From: DATCKG01 sp036562385
Lineage (GTDB): Bacteria > Bacillota > Sulfobacillia > Symbiobacteriales > Symbiobacteriaceae
NCBI GenBank assembly: GCA_036562385.1
Contig: DATCKG010000087.1
Span: forward strand, 24,731 to 88,730
DNA length: 64,000 nt
Direction of reading: 5' to 3'
The notes under the pieces are model-generated. The model was not told the origin of the DNA and did not search any database. It worked only from the letters and a program-made list of their open reading frames with translations. Position 1 is the stretch's first letter; each line of letters starts with the position of its first letter. Made by a program: the position numbers and the translations under genes. Below are positions 34,171 through 44,202 of this stretch, in pieces.

Positions 34171-35585
34171 GTCAGACCAGGGTAGAAAAAGACTTGCTCG
34201 GCGAGAAACAGGTCCCCGCGGATGCCTATTACGGGATTCAGACCGTACGTGCGATGGAAAACTTCCGTATTACCGGCCAGCGGCTTCACCCGGAGTTGGT
34301 CACATCCCTGGCCCAGATCAAGAAAGCCGCGGCCCTGGCCAATTACCAGCTGGGCTATTTGAAAGAAGATGTGGCCAAGGCGATTGTGGCCGCGGCGGAA
34401 GAAATCATCGCCGGAGGCCTGCGGGACCAGTTTGTCGTCGACCCCATTCAGGGGGGCGCAGGTACCTCTGCCAACATGAACATGAACGAAGTCATTGCCA
34501 ACCGAGCCAACGAGTTGCTCGGCGGGCGTAAAGGAACCTATGAGTTCGTCTCCCCAAATGACCATGTGAACTTTGCCCAGTCCACCAATGACGTCTTCCC
34601 CACCGCCATCAAGCTGGCGGTTTTGAGCCGCACCGACGCCCTTCTGGAGGCACTCCGCTCTCTGGAAGAGGCCTTTGCCGCCAAGAGCGCCGAGTTTGAC
34701 GACGTCATCAAGGTGGGCCGCACCCACCTGCAGGACGCGGTGCCGATCCGCCTGGGACAGGAATTCGGCGCCTACGCCTCGGCGGTGCGGCGTAACCGCC
34801 TGCGCCTGGCTGAGGCGGTGAAAGCCCTCGAAGTGGTCAATATGGGCGCCACTGCAGTGGGGACCGGGCTGAATGCCGACCCCGCCTATCCCCCACTGGT
34901 GGTTTCGCTGCTGTCCGAGATCACCGGGCGAAACCTGCGCCTGGCCGAGAATCTGGTGGATGCCACCCAAAGCTGCGATCCCTTCGTGGCGGTCAGCGGC
35001 GCCGTCAAGGCCCTGGCTGTGGCCCTCAGCAAAATCGCCAACGATCTGCGCCTGATGGCTTCCGGGCCCCGGGCCGGCTTGAAGGAGATCAACCTGCCGG
35101 AGCGGCAGCCAGGCTCCTCCATCATGCCGGGCAAGGTAAACCCGGTCATGGCCGAGGTGCTGAACCAATCCTGCTTCTACGCCATCGGCATGGACCTGAC
35201 TGTGACGCTGGCCGCGGAGGCGGGACAGCTTGAGCTCAATGTGATGGAGCCCGTCCTGGCCCATGCGCTGCTGAGCGCGGTGGACGTGATGGCCAACGCG
35301 GTCACCCTCTTCACGGAGTTTCTGGTCAAGGGCATCACCGCCAACCGGGAGCGGTGCGAAGCGATGGTCAACAACTCCGTCGGCCTTGTTACCGCGCTCA
35401 ATCCGGTCCTCGGGTATCGGCGGTGCTCCGAAGTGGCCCGGGAAGCCACTCTCACCGGCAGGCCGGTGCGGGAAATCATCCTGGAGAAGGGGTATCTCAC
35501 CGCTGAGCAACTGGACGAGTTGCTTTCGCCCAGGCGGCTCACCGAGCCGGGCATCGCACGCGCCAAGATCTCCACAACAAACTAG
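34167..35585 (+). CDS. aspA: aspartate ammonia-lyase
   Basis: A 472-residue member of the fumarase/aspartase superfamily. YYGIQTVRAMENFRITG at the start is the aspartase rather than the fumarase C form. The signature GSSIMPGKVNPVM carries the catalytic Ser loop, and GRTHLQDAVPIRLGQEF and SANMNMNEV are present. It converts L-aspartate to fumarate plus ammonia. ATG start with AAGGAGG. Ends in a strong terminator. Confidence 0.92.
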   Translation: MSQTRVEKDLLGEKQVPADAYYGIQTVRAMENFRITGQRLHPELVTSLAQIKKAAALANYQLGYLKEDVAKAIVAAAEEIIAGGLRDQFVVDPIQGGAGTSANMNMNEVIANRANELLGGRKGTYEFVSPNDHVNFAQSTNDVFPTAIKLAVLSRTDALLEALRSLEEAFAAKSAEFDDVIKVGRTHLQDAVPIRLGQEFGAYASAVRRNRLRLAEAVKALEVVNMGATAVGTGLNADPAYPPLVVSLLSEITGRNLRLAENLVDATQSCDPFVAVSGAVKALAVALSKIANDLRLMASGPRAGLKEINLPERQPGSSIMPGKVNPVMAEVLNQSCFYAIGMDLTVTLAAEAGQLELNVMEPVLAHALLSAVDVMANAVTLFTEFLVKGITANRERCEAMVNNSVGLVTALNPVLGYRRCSEVAREATLTGRPVREIILEKGYLTAEQLDELLSPRRLTEPGIARAKISTTN

Positions 35586-35600
35586 TCGAACAAGGAATCA

Positions 35601-35632
35601 GCGGGGCTTCCGGGAAGCCCCGCTTTCGTTTT
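35601..35632. terminator. bidirectional terminator between aspA and the hydrolase gene
   Basis: GCGGGGCTTC (35601-35610) pairs with GAAGCCCCGC (35614-35623), then TTTCGTTTTA on the plus strand. It lies between convergent genes. Confidence 0.85.
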
Positions 35633-36698
35633 ACGCATCCTTTGGCAGCCCCGGCCACTGGGAAAGCGGCTGGTCGGACCGGACCCGATGCATTCCGGCT
35701 TCAGCAAACCGGCGGAACGCCTCATTGGCGCTTTCCGTAAAGTCCACCACCCCGGGGATCACCACCGGACTGCAGCAGTCCTCCAGGAGATAGACCCGCC
35801 GGGCCAGGGCGGGATCCCGCTTCTGGATCTCCGCCAACAGGTCGGCCACGGTCCAGGCCACACAGTGGCTCTTGGCCTGGCCGGCGATGATCACCGCGTC
35901 AAACTGCAGCAGCTTCTCCAGGAAGGCGCTGTTCCTCCCGGCACCGATGTCCAGGCCGTCCGGCCCCTCCATCACCTCGGGACCCAGGGCGGAGTAGTTC
36001 TCCGTCAGCGGGTTCTCCCCCTTGAGCTGGAAGTCCGCCTGGCTGTCCCGGGCCACCGTGTGGTAAAACACCGCCTCCTCCACGGCAGAAACCAGGGCGT
36101 GGCCGATACCGCCCAGCATCGCGTGGTAGGGCCAGATGGTCAGGGCAAACCGACCCTGCTGCTCCAGTCGCTCCACGTAATGAAGAGCATGCCGCTGCAG
36201 CAGGTCGGAAGGCCAGCCCAGGCTGCCGGCAACGGCGGGGTTGACCCGCCAGGCGCCGCGCCGGACCTCATCGGCGGTGATGATGGTATTGGGCCGTGGG
36301 TGGGCGCCTTCGGGCACGTCGAAGGCCGGCTGGCTCACCGGGCCCGTACCCCGGATCCAGAAGGGGGCGTGGAAAATCTGCACCGCCCGGTGCGTGTCCA
36401 GGGTCACCGCGATCTGGGTGATGTGGGGCAGGTTCCGGTACAGGAAGGTCACCAGCCGCTGGTTGTCCGCCACCGCGCCGGGCACGAAAAGTTCAAAGCC
36501 CGGAATGCAGAAGGTATTCTGCACATCGATCAGCAACAGACAGGTACGGAACTGGTCTGACGCCGCCGGCTGAATGCCGTAGCGGGCGGCGTCCTCCCTG
36601 GCCTGGCGGGCCACCGCCTCATAGTCGACCCGGTAGACCTCGCCGACTTTCTCTGCCGAGTAAAAGGATGGAACCGGCAGGGTGTTGGATAAGCTCAC
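35631..36698 (-). CDS. isochorismatase-family cysteine hydrolase, enlarged
   Basis: A 355-residue protein with a cysteine-hydrolase fold: Asp in CLLLIDVQNTF, a probable catalytic Lys in FQLKGENPLTENYSAL and the nucleophile Cys in KSHCVAWTV. Most nicotinamidases and isochorismatases are about 180-220 residues; this one has an N-terminal extension (about 60) and an insertion (about 110-220, with LTIWPYHAMLGG). Amide substrate unknown, nicotinamidase-like being one option. GTG start after GGAAGGAGG. Confidence 0.75.
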   Translation of the reverse strand: MSLSNTLPVPSFYSAEKVGEVYRVDYEAVARQAREDAARYGIQPAASDQFRTCLLLIDVQNTFCIPGFELFVPGAVADNQRLVTFLYRNLPHITQIAVTLDTHRAVQIFHAPFWIRGTGPVSQPAFDVPEGAHPRPNTIITADEVRRGAWRVNPAVAGSLGWPSDLLQRHALHYVERLEQQGRFALTIWPYHAMLGGIGHALVSAVEEAVFYHTVARDSQADFQLKGENPLTENYSALGPEVMEGPDGLDIGAGRNSAFLEKLLQFDAVIIAGQAKSHCVAWTVADLLAEIQKRDPALARRVYLLEDCCSPVVIPGVVDFTESANEAFRRFAEAGMHRVRSDQPLSQWPGLPKDA

Positions 36699-36936
36699 GG
36701 GACTGTCCTCCTTCCAACCGCAGCCTTCCTCCGGAAGCGGCGGCACCGCCTTGTCCCGGAGGGAGCACACACGCTTTTCAGGTCGATAAGGGCCGGTAAT
36801 GGGGTCTTAGGGGGATAAGTGAGGGTGCAAACGACCCTGTCTGGCCCTCTCCTTTTTAGGGCTGGCGTTCCGGGACATTTGGCTGTATTGTAAAGTTTGA
36901 ACTACGAATCGTCTCACCAGGAGGAACCGAAACGAC

Positions 36937-37875
36937 ATGACAACGACCTTGCTTTGGATCATCTTCGCGGTGATCGTCATCGGCGTCATGGCCCTTGACC
37001 TGGGCATATTCGACCGGCACGCCCACGTGGTCTCCACCAAGGAGGCAGCCATGTGGACAGGCGTCTGGGTGAGCCTGGCGCTACTGTTTAACCTCGGTAT
37101 CTACTTCTTCATGGGACAGAACGCCGCCCTGGAGTTCTTGACCGGTTACCTGATCGAGTACTCCCTGAGCGTTGACAATATCTTCGTCTTTATTATGCTC
37201 TTTTCCTATTTTGCAGTGGAGCCCCAATACCGGCACCGCGTGCTCTTCTGGGGGATCATCGGCGCACTGGTTTTCCGGGGGCTGCTGATTGGTGTCGGTT
37301 CTGCCCTGATCAGCCGGTTCCACTGGATCCTCTACCTCTTCGGAGCCTTCCTGCTCTTCACGGCAGCCAAGATGGCCCTTCAAAAGCAAGATGACGAGCC
37401 TGATCCCGAGAAGAACCCCGTGGTGAACCTTTTCAAGCAGTACTTCCCCGTCACCGAGAAGTTCCATGGCGAACATTTCTTTACCCGTCTGCCCAACGGC
37501 AAGCTAGTGGCCACACCGCTGTTCATCACGCTGCTGGTGATCGAGACCACCGACATCATGTTCGCCCTGGACTCGATTCCGGCGATCTTCGCAGTGACCC
37601 AGAACAGCTTCATCGTGTTTACATCGAACGTCTTCGCCATCATGGGGCTGCGGTCTCTGTACTTCCTGCTGGACGGCATCATGGGGCTCTTCCGGTACCT
37701 CAAGTACGGCCTGTCCGTCATCCTGGGGTTCATCGGCGCCAAGATGCTGATCTCCAGCTTCGTCGAGATCCCCACCGCCCTTTCCCTGGGCGTGGTGATC
37801 GGTGTCCTGGCCATTTCCATCCTGGCGTCGGTCCTGATTCCGGACCGGCAGGCAAGCCCCACCCAGCACGACTGA
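36937..37875 (+). CDS. TerC family membrane protein
   Basis: A 312-residue membrane protein with about nine helices. Marks: DLGIFDRHAHVVSTKEAA, LTGYLIEYSLSVDNIFVFIMLFSYF (in part), and ETTDIMFALDSIPAIFAVTQ. The paired Asp motifs are typical of TerC/Alx metal (manganese) exporters. No yybP-ykoY (manganese) riboswitch string was found in the 170-bp leader. ATG start with CCAGGAGGAA. Followed by a strong terminator. Confidence 0.88.
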   Translation: MTTTLLWIIFAVIVIGVMALDLGIFDRHAHVVSTKEAAMWTGVWVSLALLFNLGIYFFMGQNAALEFLTGYLIEYSLSVDNIFVFIMLFSYFAVEPQYRHRVLFWGIIGALVFRGLLIGVGSALISRFHWILYLFGAFLLFTAAKMALQKQDDEPDPEKNPVVNLFKQYFPVTEKFHGEHFFTRLPNGKLVATPLFITLLVIETTDIMFALDSIPAIFAVTQNSFIVFTSNVFAIMGLRSLYFLLDGIMGLFRYLKYGLSVILGFIGAKMLISSFVEIPTALSLGVVIGVLAISILASVLIPDRQASPTQHD

Positions 37876-37899
37876 TCCGGCCGAAGCAATGTTGCTACC

Positions 37900-37938
37900 A
37901 AGCCCTGGACCCGTCAGTGACGGTGCCCAGGGCTTTTT
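37900..37938 (+). terminator. terminator of the terC gene
   Basis: AGCCCTGG (37901-37908) pairs with CCAGGGCT (37927-37934), followed by a T-run (TTTTT). Confidence 0.85.
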
Positions 37939-37964
37939 CATGCACTCGCTCCGCCTGCAAAATT

Positions 37965-37995
37965 GCGAGCCCGGGGAACAAGTCCCCGGGCTCGC
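37965..37995 (-). terminator. terminator of groESL
   Basis: A perfect 13-bp stem (GCGAGCCCGGGGA with its complement) around a 5-base loop, followed on the minus strand by AATTTTGC. Confidence 0.8.
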
Positions 37996-38029
37996 TTTAT
38001 CTGAAGTCGGCGCCCAGAACCTCTACCCG

Positions 38030-39649
<1,620 letters not shown>

Positions 39650-39654
39650 CTATC

Positions 39655-39963
39655 CTACCCCTCCACAATCGCCAAGATGTCACGCTCATTAATCAGCAGC
39701 AGTTCCTCGCCGTCTACCTTAATTTCGGTACCGGCATACTTGGAAAAGAGAATCGTATCGCCTTCCTTAACCTCCATCGCGACGCGCTGGCCGCTCTCCA
39801 GCAGCCGGCCGGGTCCTACGGCGAGTACTTTACCCATCTGGGGCTTCTCCTTGGCCGTGTCGGGGAGCACGATGCCGCCCTTGGTACGCTCCTCACGTTC
39901 CTGAGGACGAACCAGGACGCGGTCCGCCAACGGCTTGATGTTGGCAGAGCTCACAGCGACCAT
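39655..39963 (-). CDS. groS: co-chaperonin GroES
   Basis: A 102-residue GroES: IKPLADRVLVRPQEREERTKGGIVLPDTA with the mobile loop, and KYAGTEIKVDGEELLLINERDILAIVEG. It has a slightly longer N-terminus (MVAVSSAN) than usual. ATG start with AGGAGGGAC upstream. First gene of the CIRCE-controlled operon. Confidence 0.96.
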   Translation of the reverse strand: MVAVSSANIKPLADRVLVRPQEREERTKGGIVLPDTAKEKPQMGKVLAVGPGRLLESGQRVAMEVKEGDTILFSKYAGTEIKVDGEELLLINERDILAIVEG

Positions 39964-39995
39964 TCCGGACTGTCCCTCCTGTGGTGCAAGTCTTG

Positions 39996-40022
39996 TTAGC
40001 ACTCGCCGCACGTGAGTGCTAA
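39996..40022. promoter_or_regulatory. CIRCE operator (HrcA binding site)
   Basis: TTAGCACTC, nine bases, GAGTGCTAA: an exact match to the CIRCE consensus, between the groESL promoter and groES. HrcA should repress groESL here until heat stress. Confidence 0.97.
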
Positions 40023-40033
40023 CCCCGCCTCTT

Positions 40034-40062
40034 AAGATAGTGAGGCGTTCAGGGAAGTTCAA
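40034..40062 (-). promoter_or_regulatory. predicted sigma-A promoter of groESL
   Basis: Minus strand: TTGAAC (40062-40057), 17-bp spacer, TATCTT (40039-40034), just upstream of CIRCE. Confidence 0.8.
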
Positions 40063-40290
40063 GGATGTTTCTGGCCGATTTCCTACCGTTGTTCGCCCTC
40101 TACAGGAACTAGATCCCACAGGAGGCTTCTAGCTCGCTCCTGCTCCGTACCACAGCGGAACGAAGGGCTGCGCAAACCAGCCGGCAGGGGGAACTCCGCC
40201 GTTGGGCGATGCGCAGCCCCGGGCACACCCCCACTCCGCTGCCAGATTTTCGGTTACCGACAGGCGGCTGATGGAAAAACCGGAGGCACC
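40063..40290. other. intergenic region with a structured inverted repeat
   Basis: No gene seen. GGGCTGCGC (40165-40173) and GCGCAGCCC (40211-40219) form a perfect 9-bp stem, and CGGC/GCCG pairing lies inside. It matches no RNA family I recognise on either strand. Confidence 0.35.
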
Positions 40291-40323
40291 GAAAAAAATT
40301 CAGGGCAGCCACGGGCTGCCCTG
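40291..40323 (-). terminator. terminator of the dehydrogenase gene
   Basis: Minus strand: AGGGCAGC, short loop, GCTGCCCT, then GAATTTTTTTC. Confidence 0.88.
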
Positions 40324-40353
40324 GCATCAGCGTACCTGTTCACGCAAGGCCGC

Positions 40354-41427
40354 CTACCGCAGCACCTTGGGCCGCAGGGTCGCCTTGACCCGACGGATCA
40401 CTTCATCCGTAAACTCCGTGGTGCTGCAGGTGCCTCCCAGGTCGCGGGTGCGGATGCCGTCGGCCACAGCGCTCAGGCAGGCCTCCTGGATCACCCGGCC
40501 GGCCCGCTGGTAGGCCTCATCAGGCATCTGCTGCAGCAGCGCGCCGGCGGCCAGCTCCATGGCCAGCGGGTTGGCCACGTTCTTGCCCTGCAGGCTGGGT
40601 GCCGTGCCGTGAGGCGCCTCCGCCATGACGACCTTGGGCTTGAACTCCTCGTCGAAGCTGATCAGCAGGGACTCCGACCCGGCGATGGTACCGTACAGCG
40701 CCAGGACGAGGTCGGAGAGGATGTCACCGTCCCGGTTGAGGCACGGGATCACCAGAGGCTTCTGGGCCCGGCTGATGAGCAGTGCGTAAGAAGCATCGAT
40801 CAACTGCGGTTCATAGGGAACATCGGGATAGCGGCGAGCCGCCTCGTCCATGGCCTCCTTGAGCATGCCCTCGTAGGTAGGCGAAACGGTCCACTTGGGG
40901 CCACCGAACACCGTGGCACCCATCTGCCGGGCCAGACGGAAGCTGAACTCAGCCGCGGCCGTGCAGTTGCGGCGGGAGATGAAGGTGGTGCGGAACGCCT
41001 TTTCCTCCATCCCCTCCCCCTCGCGCCACTCTGTTGCATCATACGCGTCCTCGGTGGCCATCCGCACCACAGCCACCGGTGCGCTGATGTTGCCAATGGT
41101 CGGCACGCCGGGGAGGGGACGACCCGTCCGGAGGATCACAGTTCCGTCGATCTCCCGGCGCAGGATGGCGTTGGGGGATCCCACGTCCCCCCGCTGTTCA
41201 GGGGTGATGGTGGCGGCCTTCAGACCGAAGCCGGCCTCACGCATGGCAGCAGCTGCTTCATAGACCACCCGGTTGCGGGTAGCGCGGCGGTTCTCCAGAC
41301 TGAGATCGAACCGAACCAGTTCGAGCTCCAACCCGATGACATCGGGGGAGAGCAGGCGTACAGCCTCTTCCAGCAGTTCCTGTCCAGTCTGATCGCCTTC
41401 GAGAAGGATGATCGTCGGCTTCGTCAA
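40354..41427 (-). CDS. isocitrate/isopropylmalate dehydrogenase family protein
   Basis: A 357-residue beta-decarboxylating dehydrogenase. Marks: ILLEGDQTGQELLEEAVRLL, CLNRDGDILSDLVLALYGTIAGSES (in part) and EAPHGTAPSLQGKNVANPLA. The phosphorylation-loop and substrate residues look divergent (LGLKAATITPEQRG), so isocitrate, isopropylmalate or another 2-hydroxyacid cannot be decided by eye. TTG start with AGGAG 10 nt upstream. It has its own promoter and terminator. Confidence 0.82.
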   Translation of the reverse strand: MTKPTIILLEGDQTGQELLEEAVRLLSPDVIGLELELVRFDLSLENRRATRNRVVYEAAAAMREAGFGLKAATITPEQRGDVGSPNAILRREIDGTVILRTGRPLPGVPTIGNISAPVAVVRMATEDAYDATEWREGEGMEEKAFRTTFISRRNCTAAAEFSFRLARQMGATVFGGPKWTVSPTYEGMLKEAMDEAARRYPDVPYEPQLIDASYALLISRAQKPLVIPCLNRDGDILSDLVLALYGTIAGSESLLISFDEEFKPKVVMAEAPHGTAPSLQGKNVANPLAMELAAGALLQQMPDEAYQRAGRVIQEACLSAVADGIRTRDLGGTCSTTEFTDEVIRRVKATLRPKVLR

Positions 41428-41483
41428 AGTCCTTCAACTCCTGCCTCTCAAGTAATAGCACCGGCGTCAGCGACACCGGTACA

Positions 41484-41512
41484 ATCTTACTAGCACTTTT
41501 GATCTATGCCAA
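41484..41512 (-). promoter_or_regulatory. predicted sigma-A promoter of the dehydrogenase gene
   Basis: Minus strand: TTGGCA (41512-41507), 17-bp spacer, TAAGAT (41489-41484). Confidence 0.6.
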
Positions 41513-41556
41513 GTCCTTTATTTGCCAGTCGGAACAATCGCACAGATTTAACCGCG

Positions 41557-41591
41557 AAAAGGCGCCTTCTGCCGCCGCAGCAAGGCGCCCT
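41557..41591 (-). terminator. terminator after psuG
   Basis: Minus strand: GGCGCCTT (41590 side) pairs with AAGGCGCC, followed by TTTTCGC. It ends the aro-psuG transcript. Confidence 0.75.
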
Positions 41592-41625
41592 TCTCGTGCA
41601 CGGACATGTTGCCCGCCGTGGGCGG

Positions 41626-42546
41626 TCACCGGGTCAGGGCCACGGCCACCGCCGCCCCCAGGCGGGCGTTGTTGCGAATCAAAGCCAGATTGGCCTGCAG
41701 GCTGCGGCCACCGGTGACCTCCGTCATCCGTCTGAGGAGGTAGGGCGTCACCGCCTTGCCGTGGATCCCCTCCCGCTCCATGTCGGCCATGGCCCGGGCC
41801 AGGCATTCCTCCACCTCCCGGGGATCCAGAGCGTCCTCCTCCGGAACAGGGTTGACCACCAGGACACCTCCGGGCAGGCCGGTCTGCAGCCGGGCCCGGA
41901 TCACCGCGGCCACCTCCTCCGGGGAGTCGGCGCGCCCGTCCACGCCGTAACCCGTGTCCCGGATGTAGAAGCCCGGGAAGCGGTCGGTGCGGTAGCCCAG
42001 CACCGTCACCCCCAGGGTCTCCAGCACCTCCAAGGTCGCCGGGATGTCCAGCACGCTCTTGGCCCCGGCGCAGATGACGGTGGTCCGGCAGCGGCCCAGC
42101 ACCGTCAGGTCTGCCGAGACGTCCCAGACCTGCGACGGATGGTGCAGGGCGCCCCGATGGACCCCGCCGATGCCGCCGGTGACGAACACCTGGATGCCCG
42201 CGGCCTCCGCGATGGTGGCGGTGGCGGCCACCGTGGTGGCGCCCGGCGTGCGGCGGGCCAGCACCAGGGGCAGATCCCGCAGCGACACCTTGGCCACGCC
42301 CTTGTCGGTGGCCAGGCGGAGAAGTTCCTCATCGGTGAGGCCGACCTTGCATCGCCCGTCGAGGACAGCGATGGTGGCAGGGACGGCGCCCCCCTGCCGG
42401 ATGATCTCCTCCACTTCCCGGGCCATGCGGAGGTTCTCCGGGTAGGGCATGCCGTGGCTGATGATGGTGGACTCCAGCGCTACCACCGGGCGGCCTTCCT
42501 GCAGCGCTTGCTGCACTTCGGGTTTCAGATCAAGCAGTGACTGCAA
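41626..42546 (-). CDS. psuG: pseudouridine-5'-phosphate glycosidase
   Basis: A 306-residue PsuG/IndA enzyme: VVALESTIISHGMPYPENL, a metal-site region, VFVTGGIGGVHRGA, and a catalytic Lys region near CAGAKSVLDIPATLE. It splits pseudouridine 5'-phosphate into ribose 5-phosphate and uracil. No psuK kinase is adjacent. A TTG start, 8 bp after aroB, makes it a downstream passenger of the aro operon. Confidence 0.9.
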   Translation of the reverse strand: MQSLLDLKPEVQQALQEGRPVVALESTIISHGMPYPENLRMAREVEEIIRQGGAVPATIAVLDGRCKVGLTDEELLRLATDKGVAKVSLRDLPLVLARRTPGATTVAATATIAEAAGIQVFVTGGIGGVHRGALHHPSQVWDVSADLTVLGRCRTTVICAGAKSVLDIPATLEVLETLGVTVLGYRTDRFPGFYIRDTGYGVDGRADSPEEVAAVIRARLQTGLPGGVLVVNPVPEEDALDPREVEECLARAMADMEREGIHGKAVTPYLLRRMTEVTGGRSLQANLALIRNNARLGAAVAVALTR

Positions 42547-42554
42547 CGTCCCCG

Positions 42555-43649
42555 TTACCCCCTCATCTCGTCCAGCACCCGGCGGACGACCTCCATCGGG
42601 ACCTCCGCGGAGATCGTCACTTCACCGGTCCGCACCGGCAGAACCCAGCGAATCCGACCGTCCTGCACCTTCTTGTCCCGCTTCATCAGCGGCTCCAGGG
42701 CCTCGGGCGTCAGTCCCGGGGGCAGGCGCACCGGCAGGCCCAGCCGGGACAGAAGGCCCAGCAGGCGGGTCTCCAGTTCCGCTTCCTGCAGCACCCCCAC
42801 CTCCCGGGCAATGCGCACCGCGGCCACCATGCCGATGGCCACCGCCTCGCCGTGAAGCAGCGGACCATAGCCCAGGGCGGCCTCGATGGCATGCCCCACC
42901 GTATGGCCCAGATTCAGGATGGCCCGAAGCCCGCTTTCCCGTTCATCGGCAGCCACCACGTCGGCCTTGATGCGGACGCTGGTTTCCACCACCAATCCCA
43001 TCACCGAGGGCTCCAGGTTCAGCATCTCCTCCACGTGGCTCTCCAGGAAGCGGAAGAAGCCAGCGTCCCGGATGACGCCGTACTTGACCACCTCGGCCAG
43101 ACCGGCCACCAGTTCCCGGCGGGGCAGGCTGCTGAGGGCGTCCAGGTCCGCCGCCACCAGGGAGGGCTGGTGGAAGGCGCCCACCAGGTTCTTTCCCTCG
43201 GGCAGGTCCACGCCGGTCTTCCCCCCCACCGAGGAGTCCACCTGGGCCAGCAGGGTCGTCGGCACCTGGATCAGGGCGATGCCCCGCAGGTAGGTGGCGG
43301 CCACAAACCCCGCCAGATCGCCGATGACGCCGCCGCCCAGGGCCACCACCGCGGAGGAGCGCTCCAGCCCCGCCCGCACACAGGCCGAATAAAGGCTGTA
43401 GGCCTGCGCCAGGGACTTGGAGCCCTCGCCCGCGGGCACTTTCGCCGTGGCCGTGACAATCCCCGACCGTTCCAGGGCGTTCCGCACCCGCTGCAGGTAC
43501 AGCGGCGCCACGTTGGTGTCGGTGACGATCAGGACACGGCCCACCTTCGGGCACCAGCGGGTCACGATCTCCCCTAGCTGGGACATCACCCCGCGCTCGA
43601 TGAGGACCGGATAGCTCCGGCTCCCCAGCTCTACCATTACCTGCGGCAT
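42555..43649 (-). CDS. aroB: 3-dehydroquinate synthase
   Basis: A 364-residue NAD- and zinc-dependent enzyme (second step of the shikimate pathway). Marks: GGGVIGDLAGFVAATYLRG, PTTLLAQVDSSVGGKTGVD, and the zinc ligands in LNLGHTVGHAIE. ATG start with GGGGATAG. It lies between aroK and psuG. Confidence 0.95.
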   Translation of the reverse strand: MPQVMVELGSRSYPVLIERGVMSQLGEIVTRWCPKVGRVLIVTDTNVAPLYLQRVRNALERSGIVTATAKVPAGEGSKSLAQAYSLYSACVRAGLERSSAVVALGGGVIGDLAGFVAATYLRGIALIQVPTTLLAQVDSSVGGKTGVDLPEGKNLVGAFHQPSLVAADLDALSSLPRRELVAGLAEVVKYGVIRDAGFFRFLESHVEEMLNLEPSVMGLVVETSVRIKADVVAADERESGLRAILNLGHTVGHAIEAALGYGPLLHGEAVAIGMVAAVRIAREVGVLQEAELETRLLGLLSRLGLPVRLPPGLTPEALEPLMKRDKKVQDGRIRWVLPVRTGEVTISAEVPMEVVRRVLDEMRG

Positions 43650-43662
43650 CCCTGCTATCCCC

Positions 43663-44202
43663 TTACCTTTCGGATTCGTTTAAGCTGTGCTTCAGAATCG
43701 CCTGGATTTCCCGGGCCACCTCCTCGGGTGACCGGTTCGCGGTGCAGATGCGGTGATGCGCCGCCTGGCGATAGGCCTCCTCCCGGCGGGCAGCCAGATC
43801 CGCGAGGGCCTGCAGGGCCCTCCCTTCCCCGGCGCCGGCCAGCAGCGGCCGCTGGTGCACCCCCTGGGCCACGGCCCGCTGGTGGAGCACCTCCGGCGGT
43901 GCGTCCAGCCAGAAAACCAGCCCGGTGCGCCGGAGGGCCTCCCGGTTGGCCGGCAGCAGCACCGCTCCGCCGCCGGTGGCGATCACCTGCCGATCACGCG
44001 AAGCGACCCAGGCGACCGCTTCGGCCTCCCGGGCCCGAAACCCTGCCTCGCCTTCCGCTGCAAAAATTTCCGGAATGGAACGTCCGGCCCGCTCCACGAT
44101 CACCTGATCGGTATCCACCAGAGGCCAGCCCAGATCCCGGGCCAGAATGCGGCCCACGGTGCTCTTGCCGGCCCCCATCATGCCCACCAGCACCACGTTC
44201 AC
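43663..44202 (-). CDS. aroK: shikimate kinase
   Basis: A 179-residue P-loop kinase: Walker A VGMMGAGKSTVG, shikimate-binding Asp in LVDTDQVIVERAG, FRAREAEAV and ATGGGAVL. It phosphorylates shikimate at O3. The GTG start overlaps the aroC stop (GTGA), so the two are coupled. Confidence 0.94.
   Translation of the reverse strand: MNVVLVGMMGAGKSTVGRILARDLGWPLVDTDQVIVERAGRSIPEIFAAEGEAGFRAREAEAVAWVASRDRQVIATGGGAVLLPANREALRRTGLVFWLDAPPEVLHQRAVAQGVHQRPLLAGAGEGRALQALADLAARREEAYRQAAHHRICTANRSPEEVAREIQAILKHSLNESER

Noticed and set aside
36770..36936. yybP-ykoY manganese riboswitch before terC
   Set aside because: TerC genes often have one, but the conserved strings were not found in this leader.
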